Origin: Pseudohongiella sp.
GTDB lineage: Bacteria > Pseudomonadota > Gammaproteobacteria > Pseudomonadales > Pseudohongiellaceae
Direction: 5' to 3'
NCBI GenBank assembly: GCA_030651695.1
Contig: JAUSCD010000035.1
Span: forward strand, 124,001-188,000
DNA length: 64,000 nucleotides
A model generated the notes under the pieces. The model made no database searches and was not told the origin of the DNA. It was given only the letters and a program-made list of their open reading frames with translations. The position numbers and the translations under genes were made by a program. Every line of letters starts with the position of its first letter. The first letter of the stretch is position 1. Of the stretch, positions 27,046 through 35,600 are shown one piece after another.

Positions 27046-27080
27046 ATGGGGACGGAGGACTATTAGTCCTCCGTCCCCAT
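27046..27080. repeat. Perfect 15-bp palindrome, REP-like element or terminator
   Basis: ATGGGGACGGAGGAC (27046-27060), loop TATTA, then the exact complement (27066-27080). It begins 11 bp after the panP stop. GGGGAC...GTCCCC palindromes of this style recur as REP-like elements in marine gammaproteobacteria and are linked to Y1/RAYT transposases; that is from memory, and no such gene is in this window. It lacks a T-run, so rho-independent termination is only possible, not typical. Confidence 0.75.
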
Positions 27081-27100
27081 TCCCCTCATTCCCCTCCCAA

Positions 27101-27181
27101 GCCCGCCGGGTGGCGGGATGAGAGCGAAGGACAATCAGACGCGAAGCGTCGTCCTGAGGAGCATCCCGGTAGCCGGCGGGC
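27101..27181. repeat. Imperfect 20-bp inverted repeat with nested hairpins
   Basis: Outer arms at 27101-27120 and 27162-27181 pair at 17 of 20 positions (GCCCGCCGG and GGGATG blocks match exactly). Inside, AGGAC/GTCCT flank a perfect GACGC-GAA-GCGTC hairpin. The 81-bp structure lies 20 bp after the perfect palindrome, between the convergent panP and outer-membrane barrel genes. It looks like a small non-coding repeat element (MITE or BIME style). No second copy was noticed in this window. Confidence 0.65.
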
Positions 27182-27195
27182 GTCCCAGACAAAAA

Positions 27196-28425
27196 TCAAA
27201 GCGAGTATTTGAGACTCAGCACAGAGTTGGCCTGCTGGGCATTAAAGCTTGAGAATCCTGAATGCTCTGCATCCTGCGAAAAAACGTTTGTCATGAAAAT
27301 CATTTCAAAGTGAGAGTTGATCTGCCAACCGAGTTCCACGTCCAGCTCATACCGTTCAATTACTACCGGCGTGTTTTGAAGCTCGGTTCTGTTGTAACTT
27401 GGACCCATTCTCAGATACAGGTTTGGCGACAGTGCCAGGGCCCCGCCAACAAAAATGTTCTCATCAAAGATGCCACCTGAATTCGGAATATTGGTTTCGT
27501 GGAATCTTCTGTTGGCGGCAAACATCAGCGTGAGCTTGTCGTTGGCTGCATAATTCAATCTGCCGCTGCCCACCCAGGCATTCTCGATATCGGGTATCCT
27601 GGCGCTCTTGAAGCGTTGCGTGAAGCGGAAGATATCTACGTCTCCCGAAAACTTGTCGACCTGATACTCAGCACCAATACCATAACGGTTCTCATCAGAG
27701 TTGCGCTCCGCCAGAGCCGGCGTGGAACTGGATTGGTATTTCAGAGTCTGTGTGCCGCCAAACAGGAATGCCTTGCCCCAGCTGAAATGGCGACCGCCAA
27801 GCAGAACATAATCCCGTTCCGACCTGTTCAGAGCATCATCCTCAAATCCCGATTTGGTCTTGGAGGTGACTTTGTCATTACGAGCCATGACGTTGGCGAA
27901 ATAGCGGGAGTTGTCAATTTCAAATATGGCTTCGACGCGCTGGTTATGCTCCAGACCGCTAGTGAAATTATTGAGCTGCTCCGACTGGGTTTTGCCCAAT
28001 ATGTCTTCTTCATCTATGAACAGTAAGCGCAGATTGGTCAACTCGGACGTGACAAACCGACCGAAAACGGTTGCTCTTGTCGCATCAAGATCCATGTCCT
28101 GATATGCATTGTCCCGGAAATCCTGCGAGTAGTGCTCCAGAGTTCCGATGATCAGGTGGCGCTCACCGCCCGAAGTCAATGTGGAAGACAGAGCCAACTG
28201 GGTCGCTTCGGAACTGAGGTGACTTGAATCCCTGTAGACGTTATTGGTTGTCATCAATCCCGCCGTTACCCCGGCATCCAGATGCAGAGAACCCAAAGCT
28301 TTGCCAGAGGGCTGCGGAAAACCAGCCGGAATCGGAATGTCGTCAAACAGAGCGTTCTGCGCCATCGCGCTCTGCGCGAGACAAACGAGTAACGGCGTGA
28401 ATACAACTTTGAAGGTCGCTTTCAT
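27196..28425 (-). CDS. Outer-membrane beta-barrel protein, function unknown
   Basis: 409 residues with a clear signal peptide (MKATFKVVFTPLLVCLAQSA, cleavage after AMA). The rest alternates polar and hydrophobic residues in short strands, typical of an outer-membrane barrel. The last strand reads SVLSLKYSL, ending in Leu rather than the usual Phe. Segments such as LHLDAGVTAGLMTTNNVYRD and YGIGAEYQVDKFSGDVDIFRF recall the putative beta-barrel porin-2 (EpsL-like) group often found with exopolysaccharide genes. No such genes are adjacent, so the role is open. AGGA lies 11 bases before the ATG. The gene ends at a palindromic repeat. Confidence 0.7.
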   Translation of the reverse strand: MKATFKVVFTPLLVCLAQSAMAQNALFDDIPIPAGFPQPSGKALGSLHLDAGVTAGLMTTNNVYRDSSHLSSEATQLALSSTLTSGGERHLIIGTLEHYSQDFRDNAYQDMDLDATRATVFGRFVTSELTNLRLLFIDEEDILGKTQSEQLNNFTSGLEHNQRVEAIFEIDNSRYFANVMARNDKVTSKTKSGFEDDALNRSERDYVLLGGRHFSWGKAFLFGGTQTLKYQSSSTPALAERNSDENRYGIGAEYQVDKFSGDVDIFRFTQRFKSARIPDIENAWVGSGRLNYAANDKLTLMFAANRRFHETNIPNSGGIFDENIFVGGALALSPNLYLRMGPSYNRTELQNTPVVIERYELDVELGWQINSHFEMIFMTNVFSQDAEHSGFSSFNAQQANSVLSLKYSL

Positions 28426-28515
28426 AGGATGTGAGTCCTCTCAGGACAGACTGATATCAGGGGAAAATGAGGTGGAACGAGGCAGTGCCAGATGAGGCAG
28501 GGACCGGACATACAA

Positions 28516-28698
28516 TCAAGTACTTTTTTTCACAGTTTTGGGCGATGTCACCAGTAATACCAGAGCCATGATGACGGGAGACAAAATCAGCGAAAAAGTG
28601 AATATACCGGCGAATCCAATGGAGCGATTTCGCCCCAAAAAACCGACAATAGCGCACACGGGGACATAGATCATAAGCAAAATCGGGTTAAACAGCAT
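28516..28698 (-). CDS. Small two-helix membrane protein
   Basis: 60 residues from the ATG at MLFNPILLMIY, with CGGAG nine bases before it; in-frame TTG and GTG codons lie a few codons upstream. It has two predicted membrane helices: ILLMIYVPVCAIVGFLG, then FAGIFTFSLILSPVIMALVLLV. They are joined by the conserved-looking turn GRNRSIGF, and a basic tail KTVKKST follows. Similar short GxNRxIGF...SP proteins occur widely without a known role. It lies between a DUF697 gene (upstream, ending in a terminator) and the outer-membrane barrel gene, so it may have its own promoter. It could be a chance frame, but the hydropathy and ribosome site argue otherwise. Confidence 0.6.
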   Translation of the reverse strand: MLFNPILLMIYVPVCAIVGFLGRNRSIGFAGIFTFSLILSPVIMALVLLVTSPKTVKKST

Positions 28699-28720
28699 CG
28701 CCTGTGCTCCGTGCACACTC

Positions 28721-28770
28721 AAAAATTAAACTGGAAACTGCTCCGCGCGAACGTGCAGCGCAGTTTCCAG
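28721..28770 (-). terminator. Intrinsic terminator after the DUF697 gene
   Basis: On the minus strand an 11-bp perfect stem, CTGGAAACTGC (28760-28770) and its complement (28731-28741), encloses an 18-base loop that is partly self-complementary. It is followed directly by TTTAATTTTT. It lies 58 bp beyond the DUF697 stop codon. Confidence 0.65.
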
Positions 28771-28828
28771 AAGACAAGAACCGCGAACGACCTTATCACT
28801 CTGCAGTGCTTCCCCGGCCAGAGCCGGA

Positions 28829-29344
28829 TCAGACCTTCTTGGCAGATTTGGAAGTAAATGCGCTCTTCAGGTCGTCTTTTATTTTGTCCACATCAAAGTT
28901 TGCCAGAGTGCCGCCACCTTCAAAGTGATTGACGAACACTTTTCCCACTGCATATGAAGCCGCTGCACCCAGCGCACCCATGCTCACACCGCCGGCAACG
29001 GAACCCAGGCCAGGAATGACTTTAGCGGTTGAGAATGCAACCGGCGCAGCAAGACCCGCAGTTGTCAGCGTGCCCAGCAGAGTAGCAACCGTCGTTTTAA
29101 TGGCTTCCTGCTTTACGGTCTTGCCGTAGAGATCTGCCAGATCGCTGACCATTTTTACCTGAACGGCTGCAAGTCCCGCCAGATCGAGGTAGGGAACCGG
29201 AATAAAACCGGCAGCCGCACTCCATTTGCATTTGTTGGAAATAATTGCGGATGCTTTTTCCAGACGTCCAATCTTATCCGATTCCATGGGTTCGATCTGA
29301 GTTTCGACCTGTGCTTCTGTCTGGGTTTCTGTTTTGGTAGTCAC
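28829..29344 (-). CDS. DUF697 domain protein
   Basis: 171 residues from a GTG start with an excellent AAGGAG six bases before it. After a Thr/Glu-rich N-terminal tail (TETQTEAQVETQIE) comes the DUF697 domain: IISNKCKWSAAAGFIPVPYLDLAGLAAVQVKMV, then a long Ala/Gly-rich hydrophobic stretch (about 85-140) likely to form membrane helices. Proteins with this domain are inner-membrane associated (the YcjF group), and their molecular role is unsettled. It stands alone, with its own terminator downstream, and lies 153 bp after the last gene of the PKS/NRPS cluster. It is probably not part of the pathway. Confidence 0.8.
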   Translation of the reverse strand: MTTKTETQTEAQVETQIEPMESDKIGRLEKASAIISNKCKWSAAAGFIPVPYLDLAGLAAVQVKMVSDLADLYGKTVKQEAIKTTVATLLGTLTTAGLAAPVAFSTAKVIPGLGSVAGGVSMGALGAAASYAVGKVFVNHFEGGGTLANFDVDKIKDDLKSAFTSKSAKKV

Positions 29345-29497
29345 ATTACACTCCTTGCAAAATAAACTGCTGGTTAACTAAAAATTGAGTATCCGTAAAT
29401 TGTTTTACTGACACTTTTGAAATAAATGGGCGCGGGCCAGAATGATGTTCCAGCTTTTTTCGTTTTTTGCACCGGGTGCCGCGAAACTATCCCAAAT

Positions 29498-30466
29498 TTA
29501 AACCCGAGATTCAAGTTCTTTCTCCCTGCAGATCAGGCCTTCCAGCTTCTCTGCACAGTCGGTGAACTTTTCGATGAAATTTAAAATTAACGCGACACTC
29601 TTGACTGGATTGTCAAGCATGACGGCATGACCTGCTCGTGGCACAACGGAGAGTTCACCGCGGGAACCGAGCACTTTCATCATCTTCACGGCCAAACCAG
29701 GTTCAAGAATCGACGACGCCTGACCTCGTACGATATGAACCGGCAGATCAAGCGAGCCAAGCGCATTCCAGATCTGTTCGCTCAACTCCCCTTTATCCTT
29801 GCGCAACGCCCGAAACTCCGGGTTTTTGTGCCAGATGCCAGGCGTGAAGGCCGGATCGCTTTTTGCCCTCAGCATGCCCTGACTGATGCGCAAGCCGAAA
29901 CTGGCTACATGCTCCAATGCTTCGGTGTCTGCCATCACATAAATACGCGACAGGGAATCCAGATAGGCTGGCAAATCGGCGTAAGATCCCGGCAGTCGCA
30001 TGACGTCGTTCACCAGTCGTTCGCCGGCTTCCGCACTGACTTCCGGCCCGGCATCGACAAGCGTCAGGGTGGCAATGTTGTTGCGGACCGATCCACGGGG
30101 ACTTCGCATCGATTCCAGCGCCAGCAATGCAACCCTGGCGCCCAGCGAATGCCCCACGATATGCACCGTGGCATCGCCAAACTCTTGCAAAAAATCCTGC
30201 AAATCGTCGGCGAGCTGCCAATGCGAGTACTTATGCTCAGGATCCCAGTCCGAGTCTCCATGGCCACGATGGTCCAGCGCAATCACATGATGAGTGCGTT
30301 GTAACTCAGAGGCCAGCCCGTCCCAGACATGTGCATCGTTGGTAAAACCATGCAGCAGAATGCAGTAGCTCTTGCAGTCCGCAACTGCAGAGACAGGGCT
30401 TAAACAGGGATGGTTCAAGTAATGCAACCGCAATCCATCCCGTGTTCTGAAGAATCGACTTTCCAT
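29498..30466 (-). CDS. Alpha/beta hydrolase, last gene of the PKS/NRPS operon
   Basis: 322 residues, no signal peptide, so cytoplasmic. Typical alpha/beta-hydrolase landmarks are the oxyanion HGF in CILLHGFTNDAHVWDGL, then VIALDHRGHGDSDW, the nucleophile elbow GHSLGA with S107, and a late catalytic His in PRAGHAVMLDNP. It begins 3 bp after the serine-hydrolase stop, itself 42 bp from the NRPS stop, so all three are probably co-transcribed. In an assembly line without an integrated thioesterase it could serve as the release enzyme or a type II editing thioesterase. It does not look like a classical type II thioesterase (no GxDxxFxLGGHS-type region), so that role is inference from position. Confidence 0.8.
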   Translation of the reverse strand: MESRFFRTRDGLRLHYLNHPCLSPVSAVADCKSYCILLHGFTNDAHVWDGLASELQRTHHVIALDHRGHGDSDWDPEHKYSHWQLADDLQDFLQEFGDATVHIVGHSLGARVALLALESMRSPRGSVRNNIATLTLVDAGPEVSAEAGERLVNDVMRLPGSYADLPAYLDSLSRIYVMADTEALEHVASFGLRISQGMLRAKSDPAFTPGIWHKNPEFRALRKDKGELSEQIWNALGSLDLPVHIVRGQASSILEPGLAVKMMKVLGSRGELSVVPRAGHAVMLDNPVKSVALILNFIEKFTDCAEKLEGLICREKELESRV

Positions 30467-30469
30467 AAA

Positions 30470-32581
30470 CTACTCGCCGTACAGGATTTCGAGAATGCCT
30501 TCCAGCATCACTTCGTTGACGTTGGAAATGTGGAAATTCCCATCCGCGTCGAATTCCGTCAGCAAGGTGCGGTTCAGCAATACCGCCATTGCTGTGCCCG
30601 TGCCCGTGACGTCATTGGGATTGCGGTAGTGGTATTGCCACGAAGCGTCATATCCCACAATTTGTCCTCTGTGACCGAAGGCCTGTATGCCCAGATCCTG
30701 CACAACACCCTGCAGCATGTTGATGCCTTCACCAAAGGCACTTCCAACCTGGAAAGGCTCGCGCATCAGCGCCTGGGTAGCCGGGCTCAGCAGTGTCCCT
30801 TCCATCACAGCATTCGCCCATTTCACCAGATCGGCCGCGGTTGAGATCATTGCGCCGGAACCCATGGTATATGAGGGATCGGTGTTGGATCTTTCAACAT
30901 CAGTGTGCGGGAAGCCAAACAGATCAGCCACGTAAGGTCCCTGGTTATCAGCCCAGTTGACATAACCGCGCGCGTAAGTCCCCTGCTGTCGCAACTGACC
31001 TGGCGAAGGCACAATGGTATTAGTCAAACCCAATGGCTGCACAAAGCGGGTGCGAATCTCATGTTCCCAGCTATTCCTGGTGATCTTTTCTGCGATTTCC
31101 TGCAGCAATACATAGTGAGTATTTGAATAGTTCCACTTTTCACCGGGTTTATTGACCAGGTACGGACGGCTCTCGGTCGCGTTGTTGCTTGCAAAGGAGG
31201 AATTGACCGCAGCGCCAATATTCACCAGTTCACCAGGCCCATAGACAAAACCCGGCATGCCGATATAACGCACAAACCAGAGGTCAGTCATGCTCGGCTC
31301 AACATTCATGGTGACGCCAAACGCATTTTCGAAATCCGGGAATTCGTTGGTGAAACTGAAAATTCCGGCAGTGTGGTTCAATAGCATCTTGACGGTGATC
31401 AGATCACCGAACGGAAACTGGCCAGGGAAAAACTCATCCAGTTTCTGGTCCAGTCGTAGTTTGCCCTCATCTACCAGTTGCATGATCAGCAAGCCGGTGA
31501 AGGATTTGGTGGCGCTGCCGATACGGAACTTGTGCAGAGGAGTCATGACCTCGCCTGTGCGGGTATCCGCCACACCGGCAGCGGTGTGCCAGACTTCGCC
31601 GTTAGGCAGCTCGATCGACAGAGAAACGCCGGGAATGGATTTTTCTTGCAGCCGCGTAATCATGTAGCTCTGAATTTCCAGTTTCTGGAAATTGACTTCT
31701 GCCGCGACCTCTGTGTAACTGACTGCTCCGGCGTTCACCCCTCTTGCTGCTGTGACCAGCGCACTGTACTGACCACCAAAGCTGGTACTTGTCAGATTCG
31801 TCTCCGCCAACGGCGAAGCAAGTGACTGTTTCGTTGCGGAGGCGATGTGGATGCCGTTGACACTGTTGTTGTCTTTGTCCAGCGAACCCAGGACCTGCAA
31901 TGACCGCAGATAGGCCGGATCTTTTTCACCAAGCGTAAACAGTGATGCGTAGGGAATCGCTTTTGCCTGAGTATTCGAGACAGGGTTGCCCAACCCAAGT
32001 GCACCGATACTGAAAGCCACAGGACTGCCATCTACAGCATAGAATCTACCCTGAGAGTCAGTCATGCTCCTTTTGGTACCGGACACATAGTCAAGACCGC
32101 CAATGGGCACAGACAGTCTTCCGGGCGTCACGGGCCAGAGGTTTTTCAGCTGAAACAACGACGCTGGCGCGGTAACTGACTGCAGCGCCTGCAGTTCTGC
32201 GGCGTAATAACGACCATCGATCGCCAACACAGGAATGCTCAGGGTGTTGGTCGTAAAACGCCCCGAGTGGTCATAATGACTGTCAGGCGTACCAGCCGCG
32301 CCGATCAGGCGGGAGTCGGAGACTTGCAGAATTTCGGTTCCTGAGGATGAAATCAGCGTAAGCTCCACGCTGAACAGATCCCCACCGAAGGCAAGTTCCG
32401 GCAGTACTATTTTGCCATTGGAAAACTCCGGTATTTCTCTGCCATCGACGGCATCGGCAATGGCGTTTTGTCCCGCCACACCCGCCCAGAACAAGACCAG
32501 AACAAAAAAAAGCGCACTGCCATCGATCCGGGGCAGTCGCAGCCAGCGGTCAGCATTAAGCAAACGAGTTTTCATGAACAT
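30470..32581 (-). CDS. Secreted S12/class C beta-lactamase-family serine hydrolase with extra N-terminal domain
   Basis: About 703 residues from the ATG with AAGGA four bases before it; a second ATG lies six bases on. A hydrophobic stretch near residues 20-40 (ALFFVLVLFWAGVAGQ, then NAIADA) looks like a Sec signal, placing the enzyme in the periplasm. Residues about 50-310 form an unassigned beta-rich region. The C-terminal half is a serine beta-lactamase/penicillin-binding fold: S356-A-T-K359 (SxxK), Y485-S-N (YxN) and H637-R-G (HxG, KTG-equivalent). It has no C-terminal membrane helices, unlike the prodrug peptidase ClbP. Candidate roles are periplasmic maturation of the cluster product, self-protection, or PBP-type release. 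The last is disfavoured by the signal peptide but suggested by the terminal E domain. Confidence 0.85.
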   Translation of the reverse strand: MFMKTRLLNADRWLRLPRIDGSALFFVLVLFWAGVAGQNAIADAVDGREIPEFSNGKIVLPELAFGGDLFSVELTLISSSGTEILQVSDSRLIGAAGTPDSHYDHSGRFTTNTLSIPVLAIDGRYYAAELQALQSVTAPASLFQLKNLWPVTPGRLSVPIGGLDYVSGTKRSMTDSQGRFYAVDGSPVAFSIGALGLGNPVSNTQAKAIPYASLFTLGEKDPAYLRSLQVLGSLDKDNNSVNGIHIASATKQSLASPLAETNLTSTSFGGQYSALVTAARGVNAGAVSYTEVAAEVNFQKLEIQSYMITRLQEKSIPGVSLSIELPNGEVWHTAAGVADTRTGEVMTPLHKFRIGSATKSFTGLLIMQLVDEGKLRLDQKLDEFFPGQFPFGDLITVKMLLNHTAGIFSFTNEFPDFENAFGVTMNVEPSMTDLWFVRYIGMPGFVYGPGELVNIGAAVNSSFASNNATESRPYLVNKPGEKWNYSNTHYVLLQEIAEKITRNSWEHEIRTRFVQPLGLTNTIVPSPGQLRQQGTYARGYVNWADNQGPYVADLFGFPHTDVERSNTDPSYTMGSGAMISTAADLVKWANAVMEGTLLSPATQALMREPFQVGSAFGEGINMLQGVVQDLGIQAFGHRGQIVGYDASWQYHYRNPNDVTGTGTAMAVLLNRTLLTEFDADGNFHISNVNEVMLEGILEILYGE

Positions 32582-32623
32582 ACCTTCCTTAAACGTTTGT
32601 TGATCCAACAGTTAAATGGCAAA

Positions 32624-35600
32624 TCAGAAACTCTCCAATTTGCGCTGCAGCCTTTCCCAGCACGACCGCATGGTCCCGGACTCAAATACGCCAGGTGCCC
32701 ATGCTACCTGTAATTCAAGTGCGTTATCTACAACATAAAACTCAATATGCAAAGGAACATCCACCGCAGAGCCGGGAGCCATGGCATTGGTGAATACCTT
32801 GCCCGTCAGTCTGAACAGATCGTCCGTGTGCTGGCTGTTGCCGAATTCGCCAAGATAATTAAAGCTTATCAGCGCAGGCAGCGCCCCGCGCAACGCGGGT
32901 TCGGCAGCCACACAGGCAAACACATCAGGCTGCCCCGAAGGGTCTGCGCGTAACACCCGATTGGCCTGCAACAACGCGTCATCGCCTTTAAATATCCTGG
33001 TATCGAGATTGAACAGGCGGGCACGGGTCAGCCAGGCAACCTGCCGCGCCAGATTCAGCGTGCCATCACGGCCGTGACTTTCTACCATGAGCGGGACGCA
33101 CTCAATGGGTAGCAGGTCACACAGTTCACTGAGCGCCGTTGCCAACAGCAGGTCCTGCAGTCTGAATTCGATGAGCTGCTGTTCTGACATTCTGCGCAAG
33201 GCCTCTCGCAATCTCGTCAGGCCGGCAGCAGCAACATGCAGATGTAAAGTTTCCAGTTCGCCGTGCGTGCCGCAATCAAGTGCCAGAGCATCCATGGTGC
33301 ACACCGCTCTGTGGTAACTTTCTGACACTGCCGGCGGTATTAGAATCTGTTCCGCCGAGCGTGCAGCCGCAATTTCCGCAAGCAGATGTTGTGGCCTCAG
33401 GTGCGATACCAAAAGTTCCCCACTATCAAATGCACTGTCTTCAACTCCGCTTTCCAGCAAGGCCCGTGTCAGTGCATTGAGGTCTGCGATCAGTATTCGC
33501 AGTGAAACCCAATCAGCGATCAGGTGATGCAGAGCCAGCACCAGCGACTGGCTGCCGCCATTTGTTTCCTGCACCAGCACACAGCGGAATAAAGGACCTG
33601 CTGCCAGTGAAAACGGGTAACATGCAAGTTCTTCAATTGCCAGATCGTCGGCCTGCGGCATGTTTGCGTGTGTGCGCTGATAACAATTGAGCACCTCATC
33701 CAGATCGAGCGATTCACGTATCTGCTGTATCCAGCTACCGTCCTGCTGGTAAAAACACGCGCGCAGGGAATCGTGATTGTGTATCAGCGCAGACAAGGCC
33801 TTTTTCAGCAGCCCGACTGATAGACCAGCCGGCATTTCAAGTTCTGTCACGATATTGAAGTGCGCGGCTGTTTTAGAGTCGCGTGAACGCAAAAACCAGT
33901 TTTGTGTCGGCAGCAACGCGACATTACCGCCAAGCGGTTGACTGTGGTCTTCGGTCACACGCCAGGGTGACATCGCCGCGGCCATATCTGCCAACAGCGG
34001 AGCGGCAAAGAAGTCTTTTAATGCGCAGCTAAAGCCTTTTGCTCTTAGCGTGTTGATGACTTCGAGCGCTTTGATGGAATCTCCGCCCAGGGCAAAAAAA
34101 TCGTCATAACGACCCACAACTCCGGTTTTGAGTGCACGCAGCCAGGCTTGGGCAAGTATGCGTTCTGCTTCTGTAACAGGTGCCACAAATCCGGCGTCCG
34201 GGGAACGGGCATGTACAGAGGCAAATTCAAGCAGTGCAGCGCGATCGATCTTTCCTGCGGAGGACAGCGGGAAGACATCCAGCAGCAACAGATCACCGGG
34301 AATCATATGGCGCGGTAATGTTCTGCCAAGTTCTGCCCGAATCTGCGATTTTAATGGCGTGTCATCCGCCGTCTGAGCTGATTGAGCCAGGCAAACCAAC
34401 AACAGCCCCAATTCCGGATGCACAAGCGCAATCGCATCGCTGACGCCGTCGACGCTACGCGCGACATGTTCGATCTCGCCGGGTTCAATACGATATCCGC
34501 GTATTTTTATTTGTGAATCCGTGCGACTCAGGTATTCCAACAGACCGTCTTCACGCCAGCGCACCAGATCCCCCGAGCGATACCAACGGCCTTGTTCCGG
34601 CTCACCGGGAATGGAACCAAACTTCTGCGCGCTGAGCTCGGGCGCCGCATAATATCCTGCAGCCAGCGTTGCACCACCAATGTACAACTCACCGGCACTG
34701 CCCACCGGAACACGCGCACCGGTGGCATCGCGCACACTCAGCAATACCCCCGGCAGCGGTTTGCCGATAGGAACACCAAAAGGCCATTCATCCTGTTCCT
34801 TCACCACATAGGTGCTGGCGCACACCGACGTTTCAGTCGGGCCATAGGCATTTATCACCCGTAGCGACGCCGCGTAGTGCCGCATATCTGCAGCGATGGC
34901 CGCCTCTCCTGCGGTGATCAGTACACGAAGTTTGCCAAGCGGCCGTTTGTCGAGCGCGCGCAGGAATACCGGCGGCAGTGTGATCACGCTGATTTTTTTG
35001 TCACACAACCAACGCATAAACAGCTCTATGTCACTGCGTGTTTCATCCGGGGCGATTGCCAGCGACGCGCCGGCACGCAATGCGAGGAATATTTCCGACA
35101 GCGAGGCATCAAATGTCAGCGCAGCAAATTGTCCGCACACATCATCGTGTCTGACATCAAATGCAGATATCTGCTGTTCTATCATTGCAGCAAATGCTGC
35201 ATGGGAAATCTGTACGCCTTTAGGTTTCCCGGTCGATCCGGACGTAAAAATCATGTAGGCGATATCGGCGTCGCTGCGCTTTACCAGATCGCAGCTTGTG
35301 TGGTCAGGCGCATCGGTATAGTGCCGATGTTGTAACGCAGGAAGCTGAACATGGAGTTTTTGTGTCAGTACGCTGGCAAGTTCTGCCCCCGGCTCGTCTG
35401 TACTCAGCAGAATATCAACCGCACCTTCGAGGATGATCATTTGCAACCTGTCTACCGGGTTGCCCATATCCAGTGGAATATAGACTGCGCCTGCATTCAT
35501 CACACCGAGCATCGCAGCAATACTGCGCGCGCTGCGCTTGCCGATCACACCAATATGAGTCTGTTTATGGCTTGAGACTGGTATCGCAGCAAAAAGCAAC

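Noticed and set aside
27101-27181. Integron attC site
   Set aside because: The overall shape is suggestive, but I see no RYYYAAC core sites, integrase or cassette structure.
29461-29497. Terminator directly after the PKS/NRPS operon
   Set aside because: On the minus strand only a four-base stem (GCAC/GTGC) is seen, and it is followed by A-runs rather than U-runs.
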